A stretch of 64,000 nucleotides of DNA from Ianthella basta (GCA_964019415.1 OZ025881.1:589201-653200), one strand, 5' to 3'. Positions 14,601 through 26,234 are shown, counted from the stretch's first letter. Notes: generated by a model from the sequence alone, not told the origin. Program-made: numbers and translations.

Positions 14601-17600
14601 GATATGATACGGTAAGATTAGGTAAAATTTGGTAAGATATGACAAGGTAAGATTTGGTAAGATATGAGAAGGTAAAATTAGGCAAGATTAGGAAAGATAT
14701 CACAAGGTAAGATTTGGCAAGATTTGGCAAGATATGACAAAGTAAGATTTTTCAAGATTTGGCACGATTTGGCAAGATATGACAAGGTAAGATTTGGCAA
14801 GACTTGGCAAGATATGAGAAGGTAAGTTTTGGCAGGATTTGGCAAGCTATGACAACATAAGATTTGGCAAGATATGACAAGGTAAGATCTGGCAAGGTTC
14901 AACAAGGTAGGAACTGGCAAGATATGATGAGGTAAGATTAGACAAGATTTTGCAAGATATGACAAGAGAAGATTAGGCAAGATTTGGCAAGATATGTCAA
15001 GGTAAGATTTGGCAAGATTTGGCAGGATATGACAAGGTAAGATTCGGCAAGATTTGGCAAGATTTGGTGAGATATGACAAGGTAAGATTTGGCAGGATTT
15101 GGCAAGATATGACAAGGTAAGATTTGGCAAGATTTGGCATGATTTGGCAAGATATGAGAAGGTAAGATTTGGCAGGATTTGGCAAGATATGACAAAGTAA
15201 GATTTGGCAAGATGTTACAAGCTATGACTAATTAAGATATTGCAAGATATGACAAGGTAAGATCTGGCAAGATACGACAAGGTAAGATCTGGCAAGATAT
15301 GACGAGGCAGGATTAAGCAAGATTACGCAAGATATGATTTGGTAAGATTAAGCAAGATTTGGTAAGATATGGCAAGTTAAGATTTGGTAAGATATGAAAA
15401 GGTAAGATTTGGCAAGATTTGGTAAGATACGACAAAGTAAGATTTGGTAAGATTTGCAAGCTATGACAAAGTAAGATTTTGCAAGATTTGGCAAGATTTG
15501 GCAAGATATGACAAAGTAAGATTTGGCAAGATTTTGGCAAGATATGACAAGGTAAGATTTAGTGAGATTTGGCAAGATATGACAAGGTAAGATTTGTCAA
15601 GATTTGGCAAGATATGACAAGGTAAGATTTGGCAAGATATGACAAGGTAAGATCTGGCAAGGTACAACACGGTAAGAACTGGTAAGATATGATGAGGTAA
15701 GATTAGGCAAGATTTGGCAAGATATGACAAGGTAAGATTAGGCAAGATTTGGCAAGATTTGGCGAGATATGACAAGGTAAGATTTGGCAGGATTAGGCAA
15801 GATATGACAAGGTAAGATTTGGCAAGATTTGGCAAGATATGACAAGGTAAGATTTGGTAAGATATGAAAAGGTAAGATTTGGTAAGATATGAAAAGGTAA
15901 GATTTGGCAAGATTTGGTAAGATACGACAAAGTAAGATTTGGTAAGATTTGGCAAGCTATGACAAAGTAAGATTTGGCAAGATTTGGCAAGATTTGGCAA
16001 GATATGACAAAGTAAGATTTGGCAAGATTTTGGCAAGATATGACAAGGTAAGATTTAGTGAGATTTAACAAGATATGACAAGGTAAGATTTGGCAAGATT
16101 TGGCAAGATATGACAAGGTAAGATTTGGCAAGATATGACAAGGTAAGATCTGGCAAGGTACAAGAAGGTAAGAACTGGCAAGATATGATGAGGTAAGATT
16201 AGGCAAAATTTGGCAAGATATGACAAGGTAAGATCTGGCAAGGTACGACAAGGTAAGAACTGGCAAGATATGATGAGGTAAGATTAGGCAAGATTTGGCA
16301 GGATATGACAAGCTAAGATTTGGCAAGATTTGGCGAGATATGACAAGGTAAGATTTGGCAGGATTAGGCAAGATATGACAAGGTAAGATTTGGCAAGACT
16401 TGGCAAGATGTGACAAGGTAAGATTTGGCTAGATTTGGCAAGATTTGACAAGGTAAGATTTGGCAAGATATGACAAGGTAAGATTTGGCTAGATTTGGGA
16501 AGATTTGACAAGGTAAGATTTGGCAAGATTTGGCAAGATATGACAAGGTAAGATTTGGAAAGATTTGGCAAGATATGACAAGGTAAGATTTGGCAAGATT
16601 TGGCAAGATATGACAAAGTAAGATTTGGCAAGATTTGGCAAGATATGACAAAGTAAGATTTGGCAAGATTTGGCAAGATATGAAAAGGTAAGATTAGGCA
16701 AGATTTGGCAAGATATGACAAGGTAAGATTTGGTAAGATTTGGAAAGATATGACAAGGTAAGATCTGTAAAGATTTGGCAAGATATGACAATGCAAGATT
16801 TGACAAGATATGACAAGGCAAGATTAGGCAAGATTTGGCAAGATATGACAAGGTAAGATTTGGGAAGATATGACAAGGTAAGATCAAGCAAGTTACGACA
16901 AGGTAAGATCTGGCAAGATATGACGAAGTAAGATTAGGCAAGATTTTGCAAAATAAGACAAGTTAAGATTTGGCAAGATTTGGCAAGATATGAAAATGCA
17001 AGATTTGGCAAGATATGACAAGGTAAGATTTGGGAAGATATGACAAGGTAAGATCTAGCAAGTTATGACAAGGTAAAATCTCGCAAGATATGACGAAGTA
17101 AGATTAGGCAAGATTTGGCAAGATATGATAAGGTAAGATTTGGCAAGATATGACAAGGTAAGATTTGGCAAGATATGACAAGGTAAGATTTGGCAAGATT
17201 TGGCAAGATATGACAAGGTAAGATCTGGCAAGATTTGGCACGATATGACATAATAAGATTTGGCAAGATTTGGCACGATATGACAAGGTAAGATTAGGCA
17301 AGATTTGGCAAGATATGACATGGTAAGATATTGCAAGATATGACAAGGTAAGATTTGGCAAGATTAGGCAAGATATGACAAGGTAAGATCTGGCAAGAAT
17401 TGGCAAGATATGACAAGGTAAGATTTGGCAAGATTTGGCAAGATTTGGCAAGATTTGGCAAGATATGACAAGGTAAGATTTGGCAAGATTTGGCACGATA
17501 AGACAAAGTAAGATTTGGCAAGATTTGGCAAGATATGACATGGTAAGATTTGGCAAGATATGACAAGGTAAGATTTGGCAAGATTAGGCAAGATATGACT

Positions 17601-18285
17601 AGGTAAGATCTGGCAAGATTTGGCAAGATATGACAAAGTAAGATTTGGTAAGATTTGGCAAGATATGACAAAGTAAGATTTGGCAAGATTTGGCAAGGTT
17701 TGGCAAGTTATGACAAGGTAAGATTTGGCCAGATTTGGTAAGCTATGACAAGGTAAGATTTGGCAAGATTTAGCAAGATTTGGCAAGATATGACAAAGTA
17801 AGATTTGGCATGATTAGGCAAGATATGACAAGGTAAGATTTGGCAAGATTTGGCAAAATATGACAAAGTAAGATTTTGCAAGATTTGGCAAGATATGACA
17901 AAGTAAGATTTGGCAAGATTTGGCAAGAGATGACAAGGTAAGATTTGGCAAGATATGACAAGGTAAGATTTGGCAAGATTTGGCAAGATATGAAAAGATA
18001 AGATTTGGCAAGATATGACAAGGTAAGATTTGGCAAGATATGACAAGGTAAGATTTGGCAAGATTTGGCAAGATATGAAAAGATAAGATTTAGCAAGATA
18101 TGACAAGGTAAGATTTGGCAAGATTTGGCAAGATATGACAAGGTAAGATTTGGCAAGATTTGGCAAGATATGACAAGGTAAGATTTGGCAAGATTTGGCA
18201 AGATATGACAAGGTAAGATCTGGCAAGATTTGTCAAGATATGACAATGTAAGATCTGGCAAGATTTATCTAGATATGACAACAAT
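14601..18285. repeat. Simpler, gene-proximal part of the satellite
   Basis: From about 14.6 kb the higher-order markers change (GGAACTGGCAAGATATGATGAGG-type strings replace the earlier marker, then disappear). Beyond about 16.4 kb the array is mostly plain 25- and 35-bp units. The array edge next to the gene cluster therefore lacks the multimers of the interior. Confidence 0.6.
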
Positions 18286-18736
18286 TTGACATTTGTGGTT
18301 GTGTTTGTGATTTTTAGCATGCAGAGACTATGGAGTGTTTAGATAGGATCTGACCAATGAATAAGGTTTAAGTGCCCATAGTTTCTTAACGTATGCCTAG
18401 ATAGTTGTGTGCATGTACATCAGGACTGTATGGGTCGCTTGATGTGCCAAAGATAATGCCATACAGTGGAAACTTGGAGTTAAAGTCTGAGGTCACATAC
18501 ACGTACATGTGTCACATGACCTGTCCTCCTGCCCACACATGAAAAGTTTGATCAAATTTACCCAGATAATTATACCACTTATCACTAATTGTTGCTATTT
18601 ATAATCAGCACATAGGCACATTGCTTCTTTGTCCTCAATTACAAACCTGAAATGGTTAGAATTGAAGCACTGTATAACTACATTAGACCTTATGAATAAT
18701 GAGTTCATGATGATTGAGAATGTCTAATTTGCTCAG
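18286..18736 (+). other. Remnant intron of gene A
   Basis: No coding sequence seen. From about 18290 the sequence aligns by eye with 43445-43889, the 3' part of the intron of gene E (shared strings such as AGAGACTATGGAGTG and CACATGAAAA, then the acceptor). It ends with TTTGCTCAG at the exon-2 boundary. Homology starts where the satellite ends, so the satellite replaced or invaded the 5' part of this intron. Confidence 0.7.
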
Positions 18737-19747
18737 TTTGTAGGTCTGGTGTTTGACAAGAGTCATTTTGACGAACGAGTATCAGCCTATAGCTATGTGT
18801 ATCATTCTTCTGGGGCCCTTGAAAAGCACATTTTGTATTATCTTTCTGCCATCCCCATCCTCCTGTTTACTGTTGTGGGTCTGTGCCTGGTCCTCTACAT
18901 GCACCACAGCTGGGGAGTGGTGGGCACAGTGCTGGCTCACTCACAAGTGGCAAGACACACTATGAGGTCCACCATGTTGACATCGTGGATACTGCTTCTG
19001 TGTTTGATGGTGCATTTCTACACAATGACAAGAGAAATGGAAGATGATGATCAAGAGAAAAGAGCACTTATATTCCCGGATATTTACACTGCACAGGTGA
19101 TTGCCGGATATGCTCAGTGGGGTTCCTTCCTGGCCATTTTGCTCATTGCAGCTCCCTTCTTCTTTGTTTTCTTCTTCCGCAAGTCCACTGACCTCCACAA
19201 CGGGAAGCAGCAGCTCTCCAAGACTGACTGTCGTCTGTGCTACTGGATCAGAGTCCTCTGTGACACATTCGGTGCTATTGGTGTGGTGGCAGCACAGATT
19301 ATTTCAGTGTATCTCGTCTACTCTACACTATATTTGATAGTGTCACCAATATTTACCATTGCATGGGTTCTTATTTTAGCAGGTTATATTCTTGTAGGCA
19401 TTGTGTGCACAACAATGCTACTGGAGATGGTCAGTTTCTGCCGCAAGACATGTTCATTTGACAGGACCACCAAAGGATTGGCCTTTCTTCTGTTGGGGCT
19501 GCTCTGCATTACCATTAATTCCTGTTTGGTTGCACAACTGAAGGGCAATAAACAGGGAAACCATAATTCCATTCATGATCTGCTGACATCGCTGGTGTCT
19601 TCAGTCATTATTGGCATATACGGGTATATAGTGAAGAAGCTGTTGTATCAGAAGAAGAAAGGCATTAGTGGAGAAGAGCAGGAAAATCTGGAATCAACAC
19701 CATTGATTCAGAAAGACAAAAACATTGAATTTTCAGAAAGTGTGTAA
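18737..19747 (+). CDS. Gene A, exon 2 only: seven-pass membrane module, subtype 2 (5' incomplete)
   Basis: Family not recognised. Reading starts after the acceptor TTTGCTCAG with TTT GTA GGT (FVGLVF) and stays open for 336 codons to TAA. It encodes seven hydrophobic segments. The loop after the first holds the family signature HHSWGVVGTVLAHSQ, and the loop after the third holds QQLSKTDCRLCYWIRVLCDT. The tail ends in ESTPLIQKD, which contains an acidic dileucine pattern (E-x3-L-I). No exon 1 (signal peptide and six-cysteine ectodomain) exists downstream of the satellite, and no in-frame ATG sits near the exon start. Either the gene is 5'-truncated, or its first exon lies beyond the array outside the window. 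The closest paralogue is gene E, including both flanks. The frame itself is undamaged. Confidence 0.75.
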   Translation, partial: FVGLVFDKSHFDERVSAYSYVYHSSGALEKHILYYLSAIPILLFTVVGLCLVLYMHHSWGVVGTVLAHSQVARHTMRSTMLTSWILLLCLMVHFYTMTREMEDDDQEKRALIFPDIYTAQVIAGYAQWGSFLAILLIAAPFFFVFFFRKSTDLHNGKQQLSKTDCRLCYWIRVLCDTFGAIGVVAAQIISVYLVYSTLYLIVSPIFTIAWVLILAGYILVGIVCTTMLLEMVSFCRKTCSFDRTTKGLAFLLLGLLCITINSCLVAQLKGNKQGNHNSIHDLLTSLVSSVIIGIYGYIVKKLLYQKKKGISGEEQENLESTPLIQKDKNIEFSESV

Positions 19748-20702
19748 ATTGCTATAGTTTGTATGTAGTCTGCACTGCATGTGTGTTCCATACAGTATAG
19801 TGGGTGTTTCAAAGAGTGCTATCCCGCTAGTAGGATCAATACTACTGTAATTCCAATAGGTTATTTCTCTGTGCATTTGCTTCATACCTTTTTTGCTTGT
19901 TTTGGAACCTAGGCTATATACAGACTTTGCTAACTGTAGCTGTATGCCTTCTGCGCAGTCACACAAGTACATATACATATACTATATATGTTATATTATT
20001 ATGTTATTCTACCTATATTATATTTAATGACTTTTATCGAATGCTGTACATGAGATTGACTGCATGGCTGGCTCCACAAAGTCATGTTATCAGATTGATC
20101 AGATCGTGGTTTGCAGCAGGCTGTACATTGGCTGGCCATTAACATATATGGTTGCATCATCATGCAGTGAGATTATATATAAGGGCCTCTGTAATTGTAT
20201 GTGCATGCACACCCATATGTTGCATGGGACAATATGCATGCAATCAGGAAATTAAAGTATTGGAATGGTAGATTAGTATATATGTTCTTCTTTTATAGAT
20301 TGTCATCATGACATGCATGCGTACAGTATATGTTAATGCAATGTTTTAAAAAAATTTGTTGACTGATTGAGTGCAGAATGAGTGCAGAAGACAGTGTCAG
20401 TGGAAGCTTGTTATGTTGACATCTCCAAACAGTCATCCTATAACTATACCACACTGTGTGGATATTGAATCAAAATTGGTCCAATACAGGAACGGCGCTG
20501 CTTTTCTGCAGTGTTCCCTCATAGGCATCACTTCCATTTGTATCATGGGGTATAGAGTCACTTTAATTGCTTTAATTGGTGTAGTCATGTTTCCTCCAAA
20601 ACAAGGGCAGATGTAGGGATTGTGCAGTGTGTCTCTGAAGGGCATGGCAAACCACCTGGCAGAAAGCTGTAGGTACAAGGAGGAGGGCTGGTTCATGCCA
20701 AG

Positions 20703-20703
<1 letters not shown>
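19748..20703 (+). other. 3' flank of gene A, paralogous to the flank of gene E
   Basis: No gene seen. The sequence follows the 3' flank of gene E (44892-45308 and 46211-46445) with small indels, including the pair of strings around GACAATATGC and CAGTGTCAGTGGAAGC. It lacks the roughly 0.9-kb insertion present in the E flank. An ATTAAA near 20252 is a possible poly(A) signal. Confidence 0.55.

Positions 20704-20732
<29 letters not shown>
20704..20732. repeat. Poly-G tract, 29 G
   Basis: An uninterrupted run of G on the + strand, preceded by AGT and followed by CATGC. The proline-run open frame on the reverse strand here is only this homopolymer. Exact length is uncertain because such runs are error-prone in sequencing. 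Confidence 0.9.
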
Positions 20733-20734
<2 letters not shown>

Positions 20735-21179
20735 TGCAGCCGTTGCATGCAAATCTCAGGTCATTAACATTCGTTGACGTTGACTATATTTGCACCATGT
20801 ATCCCTACATCTGATGACATTTTACCATGCCTCCTACTACTGCACACCCATTCCAGCTATTCAACTTCCCCTTTACACCAACAAGTACAGCCTTACAATT
20901 TGCCCATCTCTCTGCTTTGCTGTGCTCTATTCTCCCTTTCCATCAAGTTTATCCCTACAAATTGCTTGCTACTCCATCTACTTCTCTGTGCTCTAGACTC
21001 TAGGACGTTCTACTCTTGCAATTCATTACATCTTTCCATGTATGTATCAGTTGCAGGAACCATATTCTTTGGGTTTGTCTCTTGTGTAGCCAGCTTGCTC
21101 TCGCATGTGGATTATGGCAGCTTTGTTTACACAAGCTTGGACCGTGCGGTTTCAGCGCATTCTTCTACATTACCCTAGT

Positions 21180-22020
21180 TACGCATGTGACACCGCGTGA
21201 TGTGCGCGTGCCAGGGCTGCCTCAATTGATTACGTCACGCCATCGTCTAGGAATGTTACATCTGGTACAAGACGTAGAGGCGAAACGACAAGTTAGATAC
21301 CGGAGCAGGTAAGCAGGAGTCCATTTCTTGTATATATGGAAAACGAAGTAGGCCACGAGCGGCGCAAGACATCACGGTAAGTTGAGTATCCCACGGTCGC
21401 CATTTCTGTGACGTATGTTACGCCTACCCACTGAGACAGGAAGTCACGAGAGCGTCATGTGACTCTAGCTGTTGGAGGAGGCAAAATGGGTTTCTTCAGT
21501 AAATCGCCGTGTGGGACCTCAGAACAGCCGAATGTTTCACAACGAAGGTAGAGGTGTGATGGTAAAGATGTTTTCTAACTTTTCCATGTGTCCGCTTTTG
21601 ATACCAGTTTTCTATCGCGAGTTATTATGTGCGAAAGCTTCGACCGCAAAGAAGGAAAGTGGTTTTCCCAACATAACTCTCCAATGGATTCGTTTTTCAA
21701 CTGCGGACACATGGAAAAGTTAGATCGTGTGACTGCGTACTGTTCTATGCCCTCTAATCCGCTCTCAGTCTCTCCACCGACTCCCACACAGCGATTGAGT
21801 GCGTTTTTAGATGTACTGTCCTCGGCCGCGATTCTCTGTCTAGGAAACTGTCACTGAAATAATTGTTATACAAACGTGAAGTACTATAATGCAGCTACAG
21901 TTTCATGTATAGCTTAGCTTGTTCTGGTCTTAACTCTAGGAGAAAGAAGGGAGAATACGAAGGTCAAAAATCGGCCGCGCGAAGCCACATTGTTTACATA
22001 GGTGCCATAACCCACGTGCG
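21180..22020. promoter_or_regulatory. CpG-rich segment, possible promoter or insertion
   Basis: This stretch has many CG dinucleotides (for example ACACCGCGTGATGTGCGCG and ATTACGTCACG), unlike the CpG-poor AT-rich sequence around it. It holds two good donor-like sites (GGAGCAGGTAAGC, CACGGTAAGTTG) and a short ATG-started frame at 21486-21547 that ends at a donor-like AAGGTAGAG. No recognisable protein follows within the window. It could be a promoter with first exons of an unrelated gene or a CpG-rich mobile insertion; I cannot decide. Confidence 0.35.
21575..21723. repeat. 21-bp perfect inverted repeat, 107-bp spacer
   Basis: CTAACTTTTCCATGTGTCCGC plus strand at 21575-21595 is the exact reverse complement of 21703-21723. 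The arms enclose 107 bp of CpG-containing sequence. The size suits a very short MITE-like element or a large hairpin. No target-site duplication is obvious. Confidence 0.8.
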
Positions 22021-23085
22021 CTGCCATGAGACCCCAGCAAACTACCAAGCTCAACTGCAGTGACAATACTTACCATAGCTGTTCACCGCATTGCTGCCTT
22101 CAAACCAACACACCTGCTTTCATGCCCACACTGCTTAGCTCTATAGGCCAGCACAAACATTGTACACTTCACTGCCAATGTTCAAATTCCATATATTAAA
22201 CATATATCCAGGTAGCTAGTGTCTTACAGCTTATCAGGTTGCACCTGTGCATGCAATGCATGCGCCACTGTGTGCACCAGACCCTGCAATTGCTATGGTA
22301 TTATAGCTGTACAGCCTTTCATAAACTGCATATGTATATGCACCTTAGATTACGGTATAGCTATAATAGTAACTGCATGGGGAGCTGAGAATGGGTAGTA
22401 CAGTTTTTAAGATGGTCACTGTGTTGGCAGCCATGCCTATAAAACGTTCAGCCTCCCTGCCCCCAAATAGCACTACAGAAATGCAATCTGCCTCTGTAGA
22501 GCAGCCGTGCACCTCTCTATAAAGGTCAGTTAGAACTGTCCCACAGGTGGTTGTCTTAGACAGGTTTCACATGTACGCATAATTGGGGGACTGCATGCAT
22601 GCATGCCTGGGAAGTGGCCAGGAACAAGTGATTTTCATACATATACGAAAGGACACAGTTTTTAAGCGACACTGGTGCATGAGCTGTAGTGTGTGCAGTC
22701 CTCATGCACATGACATTGTGTACACCTGAAGGATGCACTATCATACACATCTCAATATTAATGGTGAGTGTACACTGAAGGGCCTGACTTATACATCACA
22801 TACTGTACACAGCTCATGTTTGTGACGGTATATAGCTAGCTATGCAATTACCCATTATAATATATGGGAGTGGGAGAAGGATACTGTACATATCAATTTT
22901 ACATAAGATGGCAGAGACGAGCTGTCTGCAGTGGCATCTTAGAGATTATAGTCTGGAAGACTGGTATATGATCATGAAGTTTGACTTGACTCTTGTTATA
23001 CCAGAAGGACATGGCTCATACTGTAGGTGGTGGCTATTATACTCTGGTCAATCTCCATGGTTAGATAGAGTAAAATGCACCAACT

Positions 23086-23125
23086 TGTGTACCTCCAAAC
23101 TGTGTACACAATTTGGAGGTACACA
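23086..23125. repeat. 40-bp near-perfect palindrome
   Basis: The arms TGTGTACCTCCAAA (23086-23099) and TTTGGAGGTACACA (23112-23125) are exact reverse complements. The centre contains the self-complementary TGTGTACACA. The paralogous position upstream of gene C (26757-26800) has the right arm but not the left one. Confidence 0.85.
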
Positions 23126-23152
23126 TGTTGAGGAACATTCGATTCAAAAGTG
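23118..23152 (+). promoter_or_regulatory. Conserved upstream GGTACACA box, gene B
   Basis: Form GGTACACATGTTGAGGAACA, then a CAAAAGTG end. Related boxes precede every family member whose upstream region lies in the window, except K and L. The motif function is unknown. Confidence 0.4.
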
Positions 23153-23568
23153 AAATTTTGAACACCTAGCTAGTCCGCACCGTTCAGGTTTACCCATTTA
23201 TGACGTCACTCAATGCAATAACATTATTGCACAACAGCAGCGCCTCAAACTCCCTTATAATTACTAGAAGCTAATTAAGAATAACATGCTACCATGAGGT
23301 GAAAGTGAAGGGCTAATGGTGTGATGATGCAAAAAGCACTTGCAGTTATGAAAGCAACACCAATCATTACATGGTCAACATAAACAATGCTGCTGTAGGT
23401 GTTGTGTACAACAGGTTATGTAGTTTATTTTTCATGTAAACACACAAAATAAATGACCTGATGTGTACATAAACAGAAACACTCTTCAGAGTGGCACTGC
23501 ATTAATTGGAGAGAACAGATCCCAAGCCATTGGAGTTACAACTATCAGGACCTGCTTTCCTGAGCATA

Positions 23569-25174
23569 ATGACTACGATCTACTACTCTGTTCTCTTGTT
23601 GCTGACCATAAACCTGACAATCATCACCATAGCAACCCAACCAGTCAAGGAAGTTGCCAGTGAAGGTCAGCCCAACCCTGGAGGATGTATCAGTGATTGG
23701 AGAGGACTGAAGAAGGCCTACCTTGACCATCAGTCAAGTGCTGATGTGGAGAACTCCATCTTTGACTTCTATCCCAGTGATGCCGTCAACTATGGTGTGC
23801 TAGTCATGTTCTATGATGTGGGACCACCTCCCAACACCAGCACCAGTGGGAGACGGGAGTGCTGCCAGCAAGGAAGCAATGACTGCATCATTCACTTCAT
23901 CTACAAGATTTTCAATTTGAGAGACATTCATCCTGAGCTGCTGAGGAACTTTGCTTTCCTAACTAATGTCTTGCCCGTAAGAAACATGGGCAATGGTTTA
24001 AGACCACTCTGCTGGGCTCCACCTAGGTTCTGCGAAGGGACCTCAGCTGGACTGATCATAATGGAATTCTCTAAACAGGTACTACAAGTGTACTACATCA
24101 CAAACACTGTATGGAAGGAATGTAGTCAGTGTCATAATGTGATGCATGTCTCTCTCTCCTGTGCAGTTTATGGGTACTGTCCTTCAAGATAGCCCTTGGC
24201 ACAGTGACAGAACAGGGTTTGTCAAAGGTTACGACAATAGTTACCATCCCACCCCTCATGAAAATCTCTATTACATCCCCATCCTCCTGTTTGCCACTGT
24301 TGGTCTGTTCCTGGTCCTCTACATGCACCACAGCTGGGGAGTGGTGGGCACAGTCCTGGCTGACTCACATGTGGCAGGACACATGATGAGGTCCATCATG
24401 CTGACACTATGGATAGTGTTTCTGTGGATGATGGTGCAGTTCTACATTGTAATCAAAGGAATGGCTGACATCATTGAAGAAGAGAAACTGTTCAGGCAGT
24501 TCCATGACCTTTACAGTCCCCAGGTGACCTTGAGCAAGATTGAGTTTGGTTCCTTCCTGGCCATACTGCTCCTTGAAGCTCCCTTCCTCTGTGTCTTCTT
24601 CTTCTGCAAGTCCACTCACCTCCGCAACAGGAAGCAGCAGCTCTCCAAGACTAACTGTCGTCTGTGCTACTGGATCAGAGTCCTCTGTGACACACTCGGT
24701 GCTATTGGTGTGGTGGCAGCTGTACAGATTAGTTCAGTATACCTCTTCCACTGTGCACTCCTTTTGATAGTGTGTCCAATGTACACTATAGTACAAGTGT
24801 TCCTGAAACTGGCTTACACAACTATCAGTGTGATTGTCATCTTCCTTCTGATCCATAGTGTTTCCAGCTGCATCAGGAAGAAGTGTTCACTCGTTGGAAT
24901 AGTGAAAGGAGTGGCCATACTTCTGCTGTCAGTACTCTGTGTGAGCATTAACGAGAACCTTCGAGGGTTTGGACAAGACACCCCATTTGCAGACAGCTCA
25001 TCAGATTACACCTTCTACACTGTGATGAGGTCACTGGTGGCTTCAGTCATTATTGGGATGTACGGGTATGCAGCCAGGAAGATGTTGTATCAGAAGATGA
25101 AGAAGGAAGTGGAGAGAGCAGAGAAGGAAGAGTTGGTGCCTTTTGTCAAGAAAGAAGCGGGCACTCTGAGTTAG
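23569..25174 (+). CDS. Gene B: seven-pass membrane protein with six-Cys ectodomain, subtype 1
   Basis: Exons are 23569-24078 and 24167-25174. The 88-bp phase-0 intron runs from AAACAG/GTACTAC to a CTCTCTCTCCTGTGCAG acceptor. The 505-residue product has a signal peptide (1 to about 23), an ectodomain with cysteines 40, 98, 99, 106, 148 and 155, the sequon N89-T-S, and a variable patch (about 123-147). Hydrophobic segments lie near 204-223, 246-266, 297-317, 348-372, 375-400, 413-432 and 456-474. Loops 224-245, 318-347 and 401-412 and the tail are basic, which puts them inside by the positive-inside rule. The start is the ATG directly before the hydrophobic core; an upstream in-frame frame is open but not conserved. 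No DRY, NPxxY or GPS motif is visible, so calling it a GPCR would be inference. The subtype 1 tail is rich in K and E and ends in VKKEAGTLS. Confidence 0.82.
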
Positions 25175-26234
25175 GCTGGATAGTGAAGGGGACAGATGTG
25201 AATTAGTAATATGCATGCTTCAGTTACAGTAGCTCGGTTGATTCAACTTGATTGTATTTGCATTGGTTAATTGACTGTATTGTAATCATTTACTACATGA
25301 ATGGTGTGAGGAAAGTCGGTACAACTGGTTTGTGTACATGGGTTGTGAGTACAAGCAGACCATCCCACAGAATTTATATGTATGTAGTACAAGTTGCAAT
25401 GAAGTGTACACAGTGTGTGTGTGCACAGGTTACTTAAAATGCACATCTGTGCAGCATGCAGATACCATATCTGCTCTAAAATTTGTTGCTCCTAGTGCAG
25501 CAAAAATTTCACTTTCTCAGGCAAAATGAGCTGGAATGTATGTAGAAGACCAGTTTGAAGTTTGAAGCAGTATTTAATAGATGTAGCATATGTATACACA
25601 CGTGAGGGATCCATCACCATGGATACACTAAAGTTGTCCTACTGAGCTAACACACACACACACACACAGTGCAAGCTGCAATGTTAGTAGACATGTAAAG
25701 AGTACTTTGAGTAGTGATACTGTTCTGGCAGTTGGGACCTGTGGTTCACACAAGTGCACAAGAATACCTCACAAATCAAAATAAGAAACACAGTTTGCCT
25801 CTTGCTGACAATGTCACACAATGAAGGACACTATTTCAATGTCATCCGTTCGGACAAAGAGGTTGTTGCCAATACAGATCTGGGGAAATCCTCCAAAACT
25901 GAAAACAGCACACTTTGACAGTGGTCAATGGCTGGCAACACCAAAAGGACAGGACACACAGCAAGGCTACCTTCAAACACAAAGCTAATATATATGGCAC
26001 ACACTAGGTCAGCACTGGCCAGCTGCGATGTGCAACCATCAAGCATACAGTATGTGTACACCTGAGGATGTATTACCATACACTTCTGAACATCAGTAGG
26101 TAAGTGCACACCAAAAGGGCCTGCATGGTTTATGCATTACATACTGTACAGTGTTCATGTTAGTGATGGTAGTTACATAGCTAGCTATGCAATTGTCCAT
26201 TTGCTGTAATATATGGGAGTGGGAGAAGGATGAA
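25175..26234 (+). other. 3' flank of gene B, shared with F and H
   Basis: No gene seen. 25175 to about 25830 follows the 3' flanks of F (35684-36310) and H (50589-51265), including a short (AC)n tract at 25650-25668. From about 25.98 kb it passes into the upstream module of gene C. Confidence 0.6.

Larger units (their letters stand above)
1..18285. repeat. Large satellite array, 10/15-bp modules in 25/35-bp units
   Basis: The whole stretch is a tandem repeat of two short blocks, AAGATTTGGC (10 bp, one to three copies) and AAGATATGACAAGGT (15 bp), giving mostly 25- and 35-bp units, several hundred in all. Common variants change TTT to TTA, TTC or TAT and CAAG to GAAG. The reverse strand of the unit has no stop codon in any frame, so it appears as dozens of overlapping open frames of up to about 400 codons. 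These are a composition artefact with no start context, splice structure or non-repeat domain. On the + strand each 15-bp block carries AAGGTAAGAT, close to the consensus 5' splice donor. The array starts before the window and ends at about 18285, where unique sequence paralogous to the intron of gene E begins. Confidence 0.97.
22021..23568 (+). other. Upstream region of gene B, shared with other family members
   Basis: No gene seen. From about 22.36 kb the sequence follows a module found upstream of most family members (also near 26.0, 33.0, 37.0, 41.0, 47.9 and 54.4 kb): a string around GCAACACTGGCC, a line with ACACATGAGGGATG-like text and then the GGTACACA box. It includes a full CRE-type TGACGTCA at 23201-23208. 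No TATA-like box comparable to those of D, F, G or H was seen before B. Confidence 0.5.

Noticed and set aside
1..18285. CRISPR array
   Set aside because: Units are contiguous, with no unique spacers between repeats, and the context is eukaryotic.
96..18320. Dozens of reverse-strand open frames with MPNLAKSYLVISC-type periodic peptides
   Set aside because: They are the satellite read in its three stop-free frames; no non-repeat domain, promoter or splice structure, and frames overlap each other.
20433..20735. Reverse-strand frame beginning with a proline run
   Set aside because: Caused by the poly-G tract; nothing recognisable follows.
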